This document shows positions 1-6,582 of a stretch of 7,575 bases of DNA, in pieces. The position numbers and the translations under genes are program-made. The stretch covers positions 1-7,575 of the forward strand of contig CANQEC010000111.1 of assembly GCA_947594335.1 (NCBI GenBank), written 5' to 3'. Source of the stretch: an uncultured Lachnospiraceae bacterium. GTDB taxonomy: Bacteria > Bacillota > Clostridia > Lachnospirales > Lachnospiraceae. Under the pieces are notes generated by a model. It was not told the DNA's origin, did no database searches, and saw only the letters and a list, made by a program, of their open reading frames with translations. Position 1 is the stretch's first letter, and each line of letters begins with the position of its first letter.

Positions 1-294
1 AAGAAGGGCATGAGCAAGGCTCAGACCGAGGAAGAGCTGGCTGTAAAGGCTGGTTACTGGCATCTGTTCCGCTTCAACCCGGCTCTTAAGGCCGAGGGCA
101 AGGCAGCGTTCACGCTTGATTCCAAGGCTCCGACAGGCGACCTTATGGAATTCCTTGACGGCGAAGTGCGTTACAATTCACTGAAGCGCGCTAATCCGGA
201 GAGAGCAGAGAAACTCTTTGCGAAGAACGCTATGTACAATAAGGAAAGATATGAATATCTGAATAAGCTGATCACGCTTTACGGAGCAGAATAA
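1..294 (+). CDS. nifJ: Pyruvate:ferredoxin (flavodoxin) oxidoreductase, C-terminal fragment
   Basis: This is the 3' end of a gene that starts upstream of the window. Its reading frame is open from base 1 and ends at TAA 292-294, giving 97 residues. The ATG at position 10 is internal, not a start. The fragment resembles the end of the roughly 1,170-1,200-residue single-chain pyruvate:ferredoxin oxidoreductases. The recognisable stretch is AGYWHLFRFNP, followed by a segment around FTLDSKAPTGD and the tail EVRYNSLKRANPERAEKLF. In this family that region closes the thiamine-diphosphate-binding domain. The enzyme oxidatively decarboxylates pyruvate to acetyl-CoA and CO2 and passes electrons to ferredoxin or flavodoxin in the cytosol of anaerobes. 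The iron-sulfur and catalytic residues lie outside the window and cannot be checked. A related 2-oxoacid oxidoreductase is possible but less likely. Confidence 0.88.
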   Translation, partial: KKGMSKAQTEEELAVKAGYWHLFRFNPALKAEGKAAFTLDSKAPTGDLMEFLDGEVRYNSLKRANPERAEKLFAKNAMYNKERYEYLNKLITLYGAE

Positions 295-335
295 TTACTG
301 TCCGCGTGACAACTGAAAGGAAACAGACCAGAGAG

Positions 336-364
336 GGGCGCTGCGCATGCGGCGCCCTTCATTT
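336..364 (+). terminator. Probable Rho-independent terminator after the oxidoreductase gene
   Basis: A GC-only stem pairs GGGCGC (336-341) with GCGCCC (352-357). It can extend inward by about three more pairs, one of them a wobble, to a GCAT loop. The following tract TTCATTT is only partly T-rich, so termination may be leaky. It lies about 40 nt after the stop codon and upstream of a new promoter, as expected for a transcript end. An outer 8-bp inverted repeat also encloses it (see findings). Confidence 0.62.
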
Positions 365-419
365 GTGCTGGTCTGCGCAGGGAACCGCTTCCTGTTCGAT
401 CAATATAATTAGAACGTAA

Positions 420-448
420 TTGACAACTGCAGAACTTTTAACTATACT
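420..448 (+). promoter_or_regulatory. Sigma-A type promoter for the lit-PreP-era-recO cluster
   Basis: The -35 box TTGACA (420-425) is a perfect consensus match. It is followed by a 17-nt spacer and the -10 box TATACT (443-448), which has one mismatch. The predicted transcription start is about 454-457, leaving a 5' leader of about 40 nt before the TTG start at 496. No operator-like palindrome overlaps it, so expression is probably constitutive and strong. Confidence 0.85.
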
Positions 449-478
449 GTTGTACAATGTATAAGTGTGTAAAAGCGG

Positions 479-490
479 GAGGGGAGGAGG
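479..490 (+). promoter_or_regulatory. Ribosome binding site that decides the TTG start of lit
   Basis: A purine run of tandem Shine-Dalgarno-like units ends in AGGAGG (485-490), 5 nt before TTG 496. Taking the upstream ATG at 457 as the start would place this site inside the coding region and leave the mRNA essentially leaderless. This is therefore the main evidence for the shorter protein. Confidence 0.8.
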
Positions 491-495
491 CAAAG

Positions 496-1173
496 TTGTC
501 TGCAGAAAAACGGGAAAGGGACAGGAAAGGCAAAGTTAAGATCAGCAATATTCTGCTGGCTCTTATAGGAACACTTTTCATTTTCTGCGTTTCGGTGTAT
601 CTTGTGCTTAATATTCGTCAGATCTATTATTTCGACATAAACTTCCTGAAAATAGATAAAGAAACCGGACTTGACGACTGGATTATACGGGAAAACTATG
701 ATATACTGATAGACTACAATCTGGTTACGAAACAGGTCGGGGAATTACAGCTCCCTTCTTTTCCGATGTCGGATGCCGGAAGGATTCATTTTGAGGAGGT
801 ACGCCGGATTTTTTTTGCGATACAGTATGCGGGCGCGGCCTGTCTGCTGTTGTTTGCGGCCGGATTTGCGCACAGGTTTTGCCGGAAGGATTTTGAGTGT
901 CTGAAGCTGACGGCGTTATTCTCCGCTGTGATTCCGCTGACGGTCGGCGCTGCGATAGCCGTCAGCTGGCAGAAAATCTTTGTATTATTCCATGAACTTG
1001 TTTTTCAAAATGATTACTGGATCTTTGATCCTGTCACGGATCCTGTTATCAATATACTGCCGGATGAATTTTTCTTTCATTGCGCGGCGGCGATACTGTT
1101 GTTTATTTTGATCGGGAGTGCAGCGAGCGGTATTCTTTACAGGATGCTCACTCAGATAAGGAGGCGGAAATGA
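496..1173 (+). CDS. lit: Lipoprotein intramolecular transacylase Lit (DUF1461/TIGR01906 membrane protein)
   Basis: A 225-residue integral membrane protein of the TIGR01906/DUF1461 family. Characterised members move an acyl chain within a diacylglyceryl lipoprotein onto its N-terminal cysteine, producing lyso-form lipoproteins. The sequence shows a basic N-terminus and about four hydrophobic segments (residues ~17-40, 104-124, 138-157, 193-215). Between helices 1 and 2 lies an extracytoplasmic stretch with the family signature IRENYDILIDY and PMSDAGRIHF. His98 in that signature and His166 in FHELVFQNDYWIFDP match, from memory, the two histidines needed for catalysis in Lit. I choose TTG 496 because AGGAGG (485-490) lies 5 nt upstream. 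An in-frame ATG at 457 falls at the predicted transcription start and has no binding site. The gene overlaps the following peptidase gene by 4 nt (ATGA), which suggests translational coupling. Confidence 0.86.
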   Translation: MSAEKRERDRKGKVKISNILLALIGTLFIFCVSVYLVLNIRQIYYFDINFLKIDKETGLDDWIIRENYDILIDYNLVTKQVGELQLPSFPMSDAGRIHFEEVRRIFFAIQYAGAACLLLFAAGFAHRFCRKDFECLKLTALFSAVIPLTVGAAIAVSWQKIFVLFHELVFQNDYWIFDPVTDPVINILPDEFFFHCAAAILLFILIGSAASGILYRMLTQIRRRK

Positions 1174-4145
1174 ATCTTAAACTGATTCCTCAGTATGAGT
1201 TACTGCAGCAGGAGTATATTGAAGATATCCAGGTCCAGGGGTATCTGCTCCGTCACAGGAAAAGCGGAGCCAGAGTGCTTGTGCTGCAAAATGATGACAA
1301 CAATAAGGTCTTTAATATTGCGTTTCGAACGACTCCGCAGGACAGCACCGGTGCCGCTCATATCATGGAGCACAGTGTTCTTTGCGGGAGCCGTCTGTTT
1401 CCGGTTAAAGACCCGTTTGTTGAACTGGTAAAGGGTTCGCTGAATACGTTTCTGAACGCTATGACTTATCCCGACAAGACCATGTATCCGGTGGCAAGCT
1501 GCAATGAACGCGATTTCTGTAATCTGATGCATGTCTACCTGGACGCGGTTTTTTATCCGAATATTTATCAGAAAGAGGAGATATTCAGACAGGAAGGCTG
1601 GCATTATGAGCTTGAAGATCCGAAAGATGAGATTGTTTACAATGGCGTAGTCTACAATGAGATGAAGGGCGCCTTCTCTTCACCGGAGGATGTGCTTGAG
1701 CGGGAGATCCTGAATACGCTGTTCCCCGATACGACGTACGGAGTGGAGTCGGGCGGGGATCCTGTGCATATTCCGGAACTGACGTACGAGGCTTTCATTG
1801 ATTTTCACAGAAAATATTACCATCCTTCCAACAGCTATATCTATCTCTACGGCAATATGGACGCTGAGGAGCGGCTTGCCTGGATGGATCGCGAATATCT
1901 CTGCCATTTTGAGAAGAGTGAAGTGGAGTCCCAGGTCCGGCTCCAGGAGCCGTTTGAAAAAATGCGTGAATTTGAGACGGAGTATCCGGTTACGGAAGGG
2001 GAGCCGCTTGAGGACAATACGTATCTTGCGTGGAACGCGGTCATCGGAACGAGTCTTGATGTGGAACTCTGCAACGCGTTTGCAGTGCTGGAATATGCTC
2101 TTATATCCGCGCCGGGGGCCAGACTGAAGCAGGCTGTCCTTGACGCCGGCATAGGCAAGGATGTTATGGGTTCGTATGACAGCGGCACGCTGCAGCCGGT
2201 TTTCAGTCTGATCGCAAAGAATTCAAATAAAGAAGAAAAGGAACATTTTCTGGAAGTGATCCGCGAAACGCTGCGGCAGATCGCTGCTGAAGGGATTGAT
2301 AAGAAAGCGCTGCTTGCCGGGATCAATACGATGGAATTTAAATTCCGGGAAGCGGATTACGGTTCGTTCCCCAAGGGCCTGATCTATGGGATCGATGTGT
2401 TTGACAGCTGGCTTTACGATGAAAACCGCCCGTTTGACTACCTGAAGCAGCTTCTGGTCTACGAGACGCTGAAGGAAAAGGTGGAAAGCCGCTATTATGA
2501 GGAACTGATTCAGAAATATCTGCTGGATAATCCGCATGAGACTCTGATTGTTGCGACTCCCAGGCGCGGACTTACGGATCAGGAAGATGAGCGCGTCAGA
2601 GAGAAGCTTGCCGCGTACAAGGAAAGCCTTTCTCCGGAACAGGTGAACCATCTGGTTGCTCAGACAAAAGCGCTCCGCGCGTTTCAGGATACTCCGTCGC
2701 CGGAGGAGGATCTGAAAAAGATCCCGATGCTTGAAAGGGAGGATATCGAAAAGAAAATTACGCCCTACGCAAATAAAGAGCTGCGGTGGAAGGAAACGAC
2801 GGTTCTGCTCCACGACGTATTTACGAACGGAATCTCCTACATGAATCTGATGTTTGAAAGCAGCGATGTCGCGGCGGAGGATATCCCGTATCTCGGGCTT
2901 CTGAAATCCGTGATCGGCATGGTGGATACAGAGCATTACTCCTATAGCGATCTGAATAATGAGATCAACGGAAACAGCGGAGGAATCAATGCCGGACTCT
3001 GGAATTTTCCTCTGCTGAAAGAAGGGCAGGGGATCCGGACGTTCTTTGGAATCCGCGTAAAGGTTTTGTACGACAAAATTCCGTTTGCCATAAAGATGGC
3101 CAGCGAGATGCTTTTTGAGTCTTCGTTTGAGAATGACCGGAGGCTGTATGAGATTCTGGCCAGGCAGAAATCGCGTCTTTCCATGAATCTGAGTTCTGCC
3201 GGGCATTCCACGGCGGCTGTGAGAGGAATGTCGTATTTTTCGGAGGTCAGCGCGTTCAATGACGCAGTCAGCGGAGTTCGGTATTACAAATTTGTGGAGG
3301 ATCTTGAGCGGAATTTCGAGCAGAAGAAGGATGAACTGCGGGCGGCGCTTAAAAGACTGTGCGGGCAGCTGTTCTGCAAAGAGAGACTGATGGTCAGCGT
3401 CACAATGGACGGCGCGGGACTTGAAAAGGCGCGGGACTGCATCGAAAAGTTCATAGAGTCGCTGCCGTCCGGGGAATCCGGCGCTTCGGCAAAAGGCCCG
3501 GATGCAGAGCCTGCGGCATCGCCAAAAGGCGGACCAAACGCGGCCGGAACAGGGATTGTCAATACGGTCAATGAGGCCTTTACCACGGCGGGACAGGTGC
3601 AGTACGTGGCGCGCACCGGCAACTTCCGGGCGGCAGGCTATTCCTACACGGGAGTTCTTAAGATCCTGAAGGTGATCATGAGCTATGATTATCTCTGGAT
3701 TAATATCCGTGTAAAGGGCGGGGCCTACGGCTGCATGAGCTCGTTCGGGAGAACCGGCGATTCCTATTTTGTGTCCTACAGGGATCCTCACCTTGTGCAG
3801 ACGAACAAGGTTTACCAGGGGATACCGGAGTATCTGGAACAGTTTGATGTCTCGGACCGCGATATGACAAAGTATGTGATCGGCACAATCAGCGATCTTG
3901 ATGTGCCTCTGACACCACAGACACAGGGAAGCCGCTCGCTGAGCGCGTGGATAAGCGGCGTCACGGAGGAAATGATCCAGCAGGAGCGGGATGAGATCCT
4001 TGCGGCCGACCGGGATGCCATACGGGCGCTTGCGCCTCTGATCCGCTCGGTGCTGGATCAGCAGTATATCTGTGTGATCGGGAATGAGGCGAAGATCAGA
4101 AAACAGTCGGAGCTGTTCCAAAAGGTTGAGCCGCTGATGAATTGA
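1170..4145 (+). CDS. PreP/CYM1-like M16C zinc metallopeptidase (insulinase family)
   Basis: A 991-residue protein, the normal length for PreP-type M16C peptidases, whose organellar members degrade presequences and other short peptides inside a closed two-halved chamber. The inverted zinc motif HxxEH is H64-I-M-E67-H68, with E67 as catalytic base. The third zinc ligand is E164 in VYNEMKGAF. The C-terminal half carries RVKGGAYG, with Arg847 and Tyr853 matching the substrate-contacting Arg/Tyr pair of the family. Expected order is an M16 N-domain (~40-240), a second M16 domain (~250-430), a coiled M16C-associated linker (~480-725) and a C-terminal M16 half. A low-complexity Pro/Gly/Ala/Ser stretch covers ~766-795. 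There is no signal peptide, so it is probably cytosolic. ATG 1170 is chosen because AAGGAGG (1158-1164) sits 5 nt upstream. An in-frame ATG at 1080 would run deep into lit and has no site. All key residues are present, so it should be active. Confidence 0.93.
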   Translation: MNLKLIPQYELLQQEYIEDIQVQGYLLRHRKSGARVLVLQNDDNNKVFNIAFRTTPQDSTGAAHIMEHSVLCGSRLFPVKDPFVELVKGSLNTFLNAMTYPDKTMYPVASCNERDFCNLMHVYLDAVFYPNIYQKEEIFRQEGWHYELEDPKDEIVYNGVVYNEMKGAFSSPEDVLEREILNTLFPDTTYGVESGGDPVHIPELTYEAFIDFHRKYYHPSNSYIYLYGNMDAEERLAWMDREYLCHFEKSEVESQVRLQEPFEKMREFETEYPVTEGEPLEDNTYLAWNAVIGTSLDVELCNAFAVLEYALISAPGARLKQAVLDAGIGKDVMGSYDSGTLQPVFSLIAKNSNKEEKEHFLEVIRETLRQIAAEGIDKKALLAGINTMEFKFREADYGSFPKGLIYGIDVFDSWLYDENRPFDYLKQLLVYETLKEKVESRYYEELIQKYLLDNPHETLIVATPRRGLTDQEDERVREKLAAYKESLSPEQVNHLVAQTKALRAFQDTPSPEEDLKKIPMLEREDIEKKITPYANKELRWKETTVLLHDVFTNGISYMNLMFESSDVAAEDIPYLGLLKSVIGMVDTEHYSYSDLNNEINGNSGGINAGLWNFPLLKEGQGIRTFFGIRVKVLYDKIPFAIKMASEMLFESSFENDRRLYEILARQKSRLSMNLSSAGHSTAAVRGMSYFSEVSAFNDAVSGVRYYKFVEDLERNFEQKKDELRAALKRLCGQLFCKERLMVSVTMDGAGLEKARDCIEKFIESLPSGESGASAKGPDAEPAASPKGGPNAAGTGIVNTVNEAFTTAGQVQYVARTGNFRAAGYSYTGVLKILKVIMSYDYLWINIRVKGGAYGCMSSFGRTGDSYFVSYRDPHLVQTNKVYQGIPEYLEQFDVSDRDMTKYVIGTISDLDVPLTPQTQGSRSLSAWISGVTEEMIQQERDEILAADRDAIRALAPLIRSVLDQQYICVIGNEAKIRKQSELFQKVEPLMN

Positions 4146-4171
4146 GGCGTGCGGCCTGCGGAGCAAAAATC

Positions 4172-5104
4172 ATGGGAGATCATATGGAGAACAACAGGGA
4201 AAACAGCAGATATAAATCGGGATTTGTAACGCTGATCGGCAGGCCGAATGTCGGGAAATCGACGCTGATGAATCATCTGATCGGACAGAAGATCGCGATC
4301 ACGTCCAGCAAGCCTCAGACGACACGGAACCGGATCCAGACGGTCTATACCTCAGAAGAAGGACAGATCGTATTCCTTGACACGCCGGGGATTCACAAAG
4401 CAAAGAATAAGCTTGGCGAATATATGGTAAATGCGGCGGAGCGGACGCTGAAGGAGGTTGATGCGGTGCTCTGGCTGGTGGAGCCTTCCTCTTTTATCGG
4501 AAAAGGCGAGCAGCATATTGCCAGACAGCTTTCCGCATCCGGAATACCGGTAATCCTTGTGATGAATAAAAAGGATACGGTGGACAAGGATGCTCTTGCA
4601 GGTTTTCTGGAAGCGTACAGACCGCTGCTTGATTTTGAGGATATGATCCCGGTGTCCGCTTTGCGCGGACAGAATCTGGACGCTGTGATCCGGGCAATCT
4701 TCCGCTGCCTGCCGTACGGGCCGAAATATTACGATGACGATACGGTGACGGACCAGCCGCAGCGGCAGATTGCTGCCGAGCTGATCCGTGAAAAGGCGCT
4801 GCGGTGTCTGGAAGAGGAGATTCCGCATGGGATCGCGGTCGCGATCGACCAGATGAAGGAGAGAAAGGACGGCTCTCTGATCGATATCGATGCGACGATC
4901 ATCTGCGAAAAAGATTCGCATAAGGGGATTATTATCGGAAAGGGCGGCGCGATGCTCAGGCGTATCGGCAGCCAGGCCCGCCGCGAGATCGAGAAAATGA
5001 TGGAAGCCCAGGTAAATCTGCAGCTCTGGGTGAAAGTGAAAAAAGACTGGAGAGACAGTGATTTTCTGCTGAAGAACTTCGGGTATGACAAAAAGGAGAT
5101 ATAA
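4172..5104 (+). CDS. era: GTPase Era
   Basis: A 310-residue GTPase that binds the 3' end of 16S rRNA and assists late 30S subunit maturation. All G motifs are visible: G1 GRPNVGKST (23-31), G2 threonines in KPQTTRNRI (47-55), G3 DTPG (70-73), G4 NKKD (132-135) and G5 SAL (162-164). The C-terminal KH RNA-binding domain has its GxxG loop in GIIIGKGGAM (252-261), followed by the usual WVKVKKDWR strand. Nothing appears missing. The start is ambiguous. ATG 4172 has GGAG 8 nt upstream, while ATG 4184 (306 aa) has GGGAG 5 nt upstream. Both give normal lengths, and the TTG at 4142 is unlikely. The gene begins 26 nt after the peptidase stop and is probably co-transcribed with it. Many Firmicutes have ybeY, dgkA or cdd upstream of era, but here lit and the peptidase take that place. 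Confidence 0.97.
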   Translation: MGDHMENNRENSRYKSGFVTLIGRPNVGKSTLMNHLIGQKIAITSSKPQTTRNRIQTVYTSEEGQIVFLDTPGIHKAKNKLGEYMVNAAERTLKEVDAVLWLVEPSSFIGKGEQHIARQLSASGIPVILVMNKKDTVDKDALAGFLEAYRPLLDFEDMIPVSALRGQNLDAVIRAIFRCLPYGPKYYDDDTVTDQPQRQIAAELIREKALRCLEEEIPHGIAVAIDQMKERKDGSLIDIDATIICEKDSHKGIIIGKGGAMLRRIGSQARREIEKMMEAQVNLQLWVKVKKDWRDSDFLLKNFGYDKKEI

Positions 5105-5166
5105 CGGCATATCCTGAGCCGATGCGAAAACGGCAGCGGCGCAGTGAGCGGCTGACAGGGAGCTGT
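5105..5166 (+). other. era-recO intergenic segment
   Basis: This 62-nt gap has no recognisable promoter or terminator. It contains only the recO ribosome binding site GGGAG (5158-5162), so era and recO are probably read from one transcript. Confidence 0.55.
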
Positions 5167-5829
5167 ATGTCGGAAGAACTGAAAGTAACGGGGATGGTTT
5201 TGTCCGCCGCGCCATCCGCGGAATATGACAGGCGGGTGGTGCTCCTTACGCGGGAGCGCGGAAAGATCGCGGCGTTCGCAAGGGGCGCGAGAAGGCCGAC
5301 CAGCCGGCTCCTTGCGGCGGCCGCTCCGTTTGCGTTCGGGACGTTTACCGTCTACGCGGGAAGGAGTTCCTATACGCTGCTTGACGCGGATATAACAAAC
5401 TATTTTCAGGAGATGAAAGCGGATTTTGAGCAGACATGCTACGGAATTTATTTTGCGGAAGTGGCGGATTACTATTCCAGGGAAAATCTGGATGCCTCTG
5501 GTCTGCTCAAACTGCTTTATGTATCCCTGCGCGCCCTCTCAAATCCGCATCTGGAGAATGAGCTGGTGCGCAGTGTTTTTGAGATGAGGGCGATGATGCT
5601 CGACGGGGAATATCCCTGCGATGTGGCAGAGGACGGATCGCTTTGCGAGTCAACGCGGTACGCACTTTCCTACGTGATGCAGGCGCCGGTTCAGAAGCTG
5701 TACACGTTCAGGCTGAAGCCGGAGATCCTTAAGGAATTTCGGGATGTGCAGGAGCGTATCATGAAGAAAAATACCGGGCACGAATTCAAGTCTCTGGAGA
5801 TGATAAAAACACTGTTTGATATTTCGTAA
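5167..5829 (+). CDS. recO: DNA repair protein RecO, short form lacking the zinc module
   Basis: A 220-residue RecO, the mediator that with RecR loads RecA onto SSB-coated single-stranded DNA and can anneal strands. The N-terminal OB fold is clear: VTGMVLSAAPSAEYDRRVVL (residues 7-26), then RGKIAAFARGARRPTSRL (31-48). The helical C-terminal half follows, with the typical VQKLYTF (175-181) and a closing FKSLEMIKTLF. Gram-positive RecO normally has two CxxC pairs between the EYP-like segment and the next helix. Here EYP (148-150) runs almost directly into ESTRYALSYV (161-170), with only Cys151 and Cys160 between, so about 25 residues appear absent. ATG 5167 is preferred because GGGAG lies 4 nt upstream. 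The in-frame ATG 5122 would add 15 residues ahead of the OB fold and has no site. It lies 62 nt after era, in the common era-recO order. Confidence 0.93.
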   Translation: MSEELKVTGMVLSAAPSAEYDRRVVLLTRERGKIAAFARGARRPTSRLLAAAAPFAFGTFTVYAGRSSYTLLDADITNYFQEMKADFEQTCYGIYFAEVADYYSRENLDASGLLKLLYVSLRALSNPHLENELVRSVFEMRAMMLDGEYPCDVAEDGSLCESTRYALSYVMQAPVQKLYTFRLKPEILKEFRDVQERIMKKNTGHEFKSLEMIKTLFDIS

Positions 5830-5837
5830 AGAAACAG

Positions 5838-5866
5838 TTGAAAACAGTTTTTTTTCTATGTATAAT
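5838..5866 (+). promoter_or_regulatory. Sigma-A type promoter for the lipoprotein gene, possibly also glyS
   Basis: The -35 box TTGAAA (5838-5843) has one mismatch to consensus. It is followed by a 17-nt spacer and a perfect -10 box TATAAT (5861-5866). The predicted start at about 5873 gives a leader of about 30 nt. The spacer contains a run of eight T (5848-5855). The -35 begins only 9 nt after the recO stop codon. No terminator is visible between recO and this promoter, so readthrough from upstream is likely. Confidence 0.83.
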
Positions 5867-5904
5867 AAGCGGTACGGCAGAGACATGTTTATTTTGGAGG
5901 AGAA

Positions 5905-6582
5905 ATGTTGCGTACGGAAATGATATGGAAAACGGCAGTGCCTGCGCTTGCCGCGCTGCTGCTTGCCGGCTGCGGGATAACGAAGGAAGAGCCGTGGACG
6001 CCGGGGGAAGCTGACGCGATTTCCATCGACGAAAACGGAAAGGTTACAGAATATATTTCTGAGGAGCTGGATCAGCCATATTACAGTTTCAGTGAACTCA
6101 AATCCATGCTGGATGAGGAAGTTTCGGCGTATAATGCGAAGCATGGGGCAGAAAGCGTAACGGTGACATCAGCAAAGCAGCAGGAAGATGGCCTGGTGAA
6201 TCTGGTCATTTCCTATGCGTCGGGGGAAGATTATGCCGCGTTCAACAATGTTGAATTTTATTACGGCTCCATGATCAGCGCCCAGCTGGAGGGATATCTG
6301 TTCGGAGGAACCTTCAAGGAGATCAAGGACGGCGTCGTGGTCGGAGAACAGGCGGACGGAAGCGGGATTTTCCGGGACATGGCAGATACGGTGGCGGTCG
6401 TGCGCGCTCCTCTTGAGGTGCAGATCCCCGGCAGCGTTGTGTTTGCAAGCAGCAATGCGGATGTGGTCCGCTTTGATACGGTTGTCGCGTCCCAGACCGG
6501 AGAGGATACGGTCGTCCGTGCATCTTCGGAAGAAGGGCAGGAGGATCCGGACCGCGTATATATCATATTCGAAGAGAGATGA
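5905..6582 (+). CDS. Putative lipoprotein of unknown function
   Basis: A 225-residue protein that I do not recognise as a characterised family. The N-terminus is a lipoprotein signal peptide: a short basic start, a hydrophobic core (AVPALAALLL, 11-20) and the lipobox L20-A-G-C23. Lgt should lipidate Cys23 and LspA should cleave before it, anchoring the protein on the outer face of the membrane. The mature part (~203 aa) is acidic and starts with a flexible segment rich in Glu and Pro. A region around residues 38-85 reads like a small alpha/beta unit (strand SIDENGKVTEYI, then helix FSELKSMLDEEVSAYNAKHG). A strand-rich half follows, with many Val and Asp residues, and there are no further membrane segments. 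GGAGG (5896-5900) precedes ATG 5905. The gene has its own promoter and lies between recO and glyS. I have a recollection of similar small lipoproteins here in related Clostridia but cannot verify it. As a lipoprotein it is a possible Lit substrate; that is inference only. Confidence 0.82.
   Translation: MLRTEMIWKTAVPALAALLLAGCGITKEEPWTPGEADAISIDENGKVTEYISEELDQPYYSFSELKSMLDEEVSAYNAKHGAESVTVTSAKQQEDGLVNLVISYASGEDYAAFNNVEFYYGSMISAQLEGYLFGGTFKEIKDGVVVGEQADGSGIFRDMADTVAVVRAPLEVQIPGSVVFASSNADVVRFDTVVASQTGEDTVVRASSEEGQEDPDRVYIIFEER

Noticed and set aside
1080..1169. Upstream ATG start for the M16C peptidase
   Set aside because: It would overlap lit by about 90 nt and has no Shine-Dalgarno sequence, and the extra 30 residues do not resemble the family. 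ATG 1170 has AAGGAGG at ideal spacing.
2223..4166. Very long open frame on the - strand (647 codons) antisense to the peptidase gene
   Set aside because: The peptidase on the + strand has all catalytic motifs and a good ribosome binding site. The antisense product is rich in Arg, His, Leu and Gln with no recognisable domain, as expected when codon bias removes stops from a complementary frame.
5122..5166. Upstream ATG start for recO
   Set aside because: It has no ribosome binding site within range, and the extra 15 residues are highly basic and precede the usual RecO N-terminus.
4352..5215. 287-codon open frame on the - strand opposite era
   Set aside because: Era is complete on the + strand with G1-G5 and KH motifs. 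The antisense translation shows no family features.
5832..5855. Possible terminator after recO (A-rich segment followed by eight T)
   Set aside because: The repeated CAGTT units are direct, not inverted, and any hairpin would have about 4 weak pairs. The sequence is better explained as part of a promoter.
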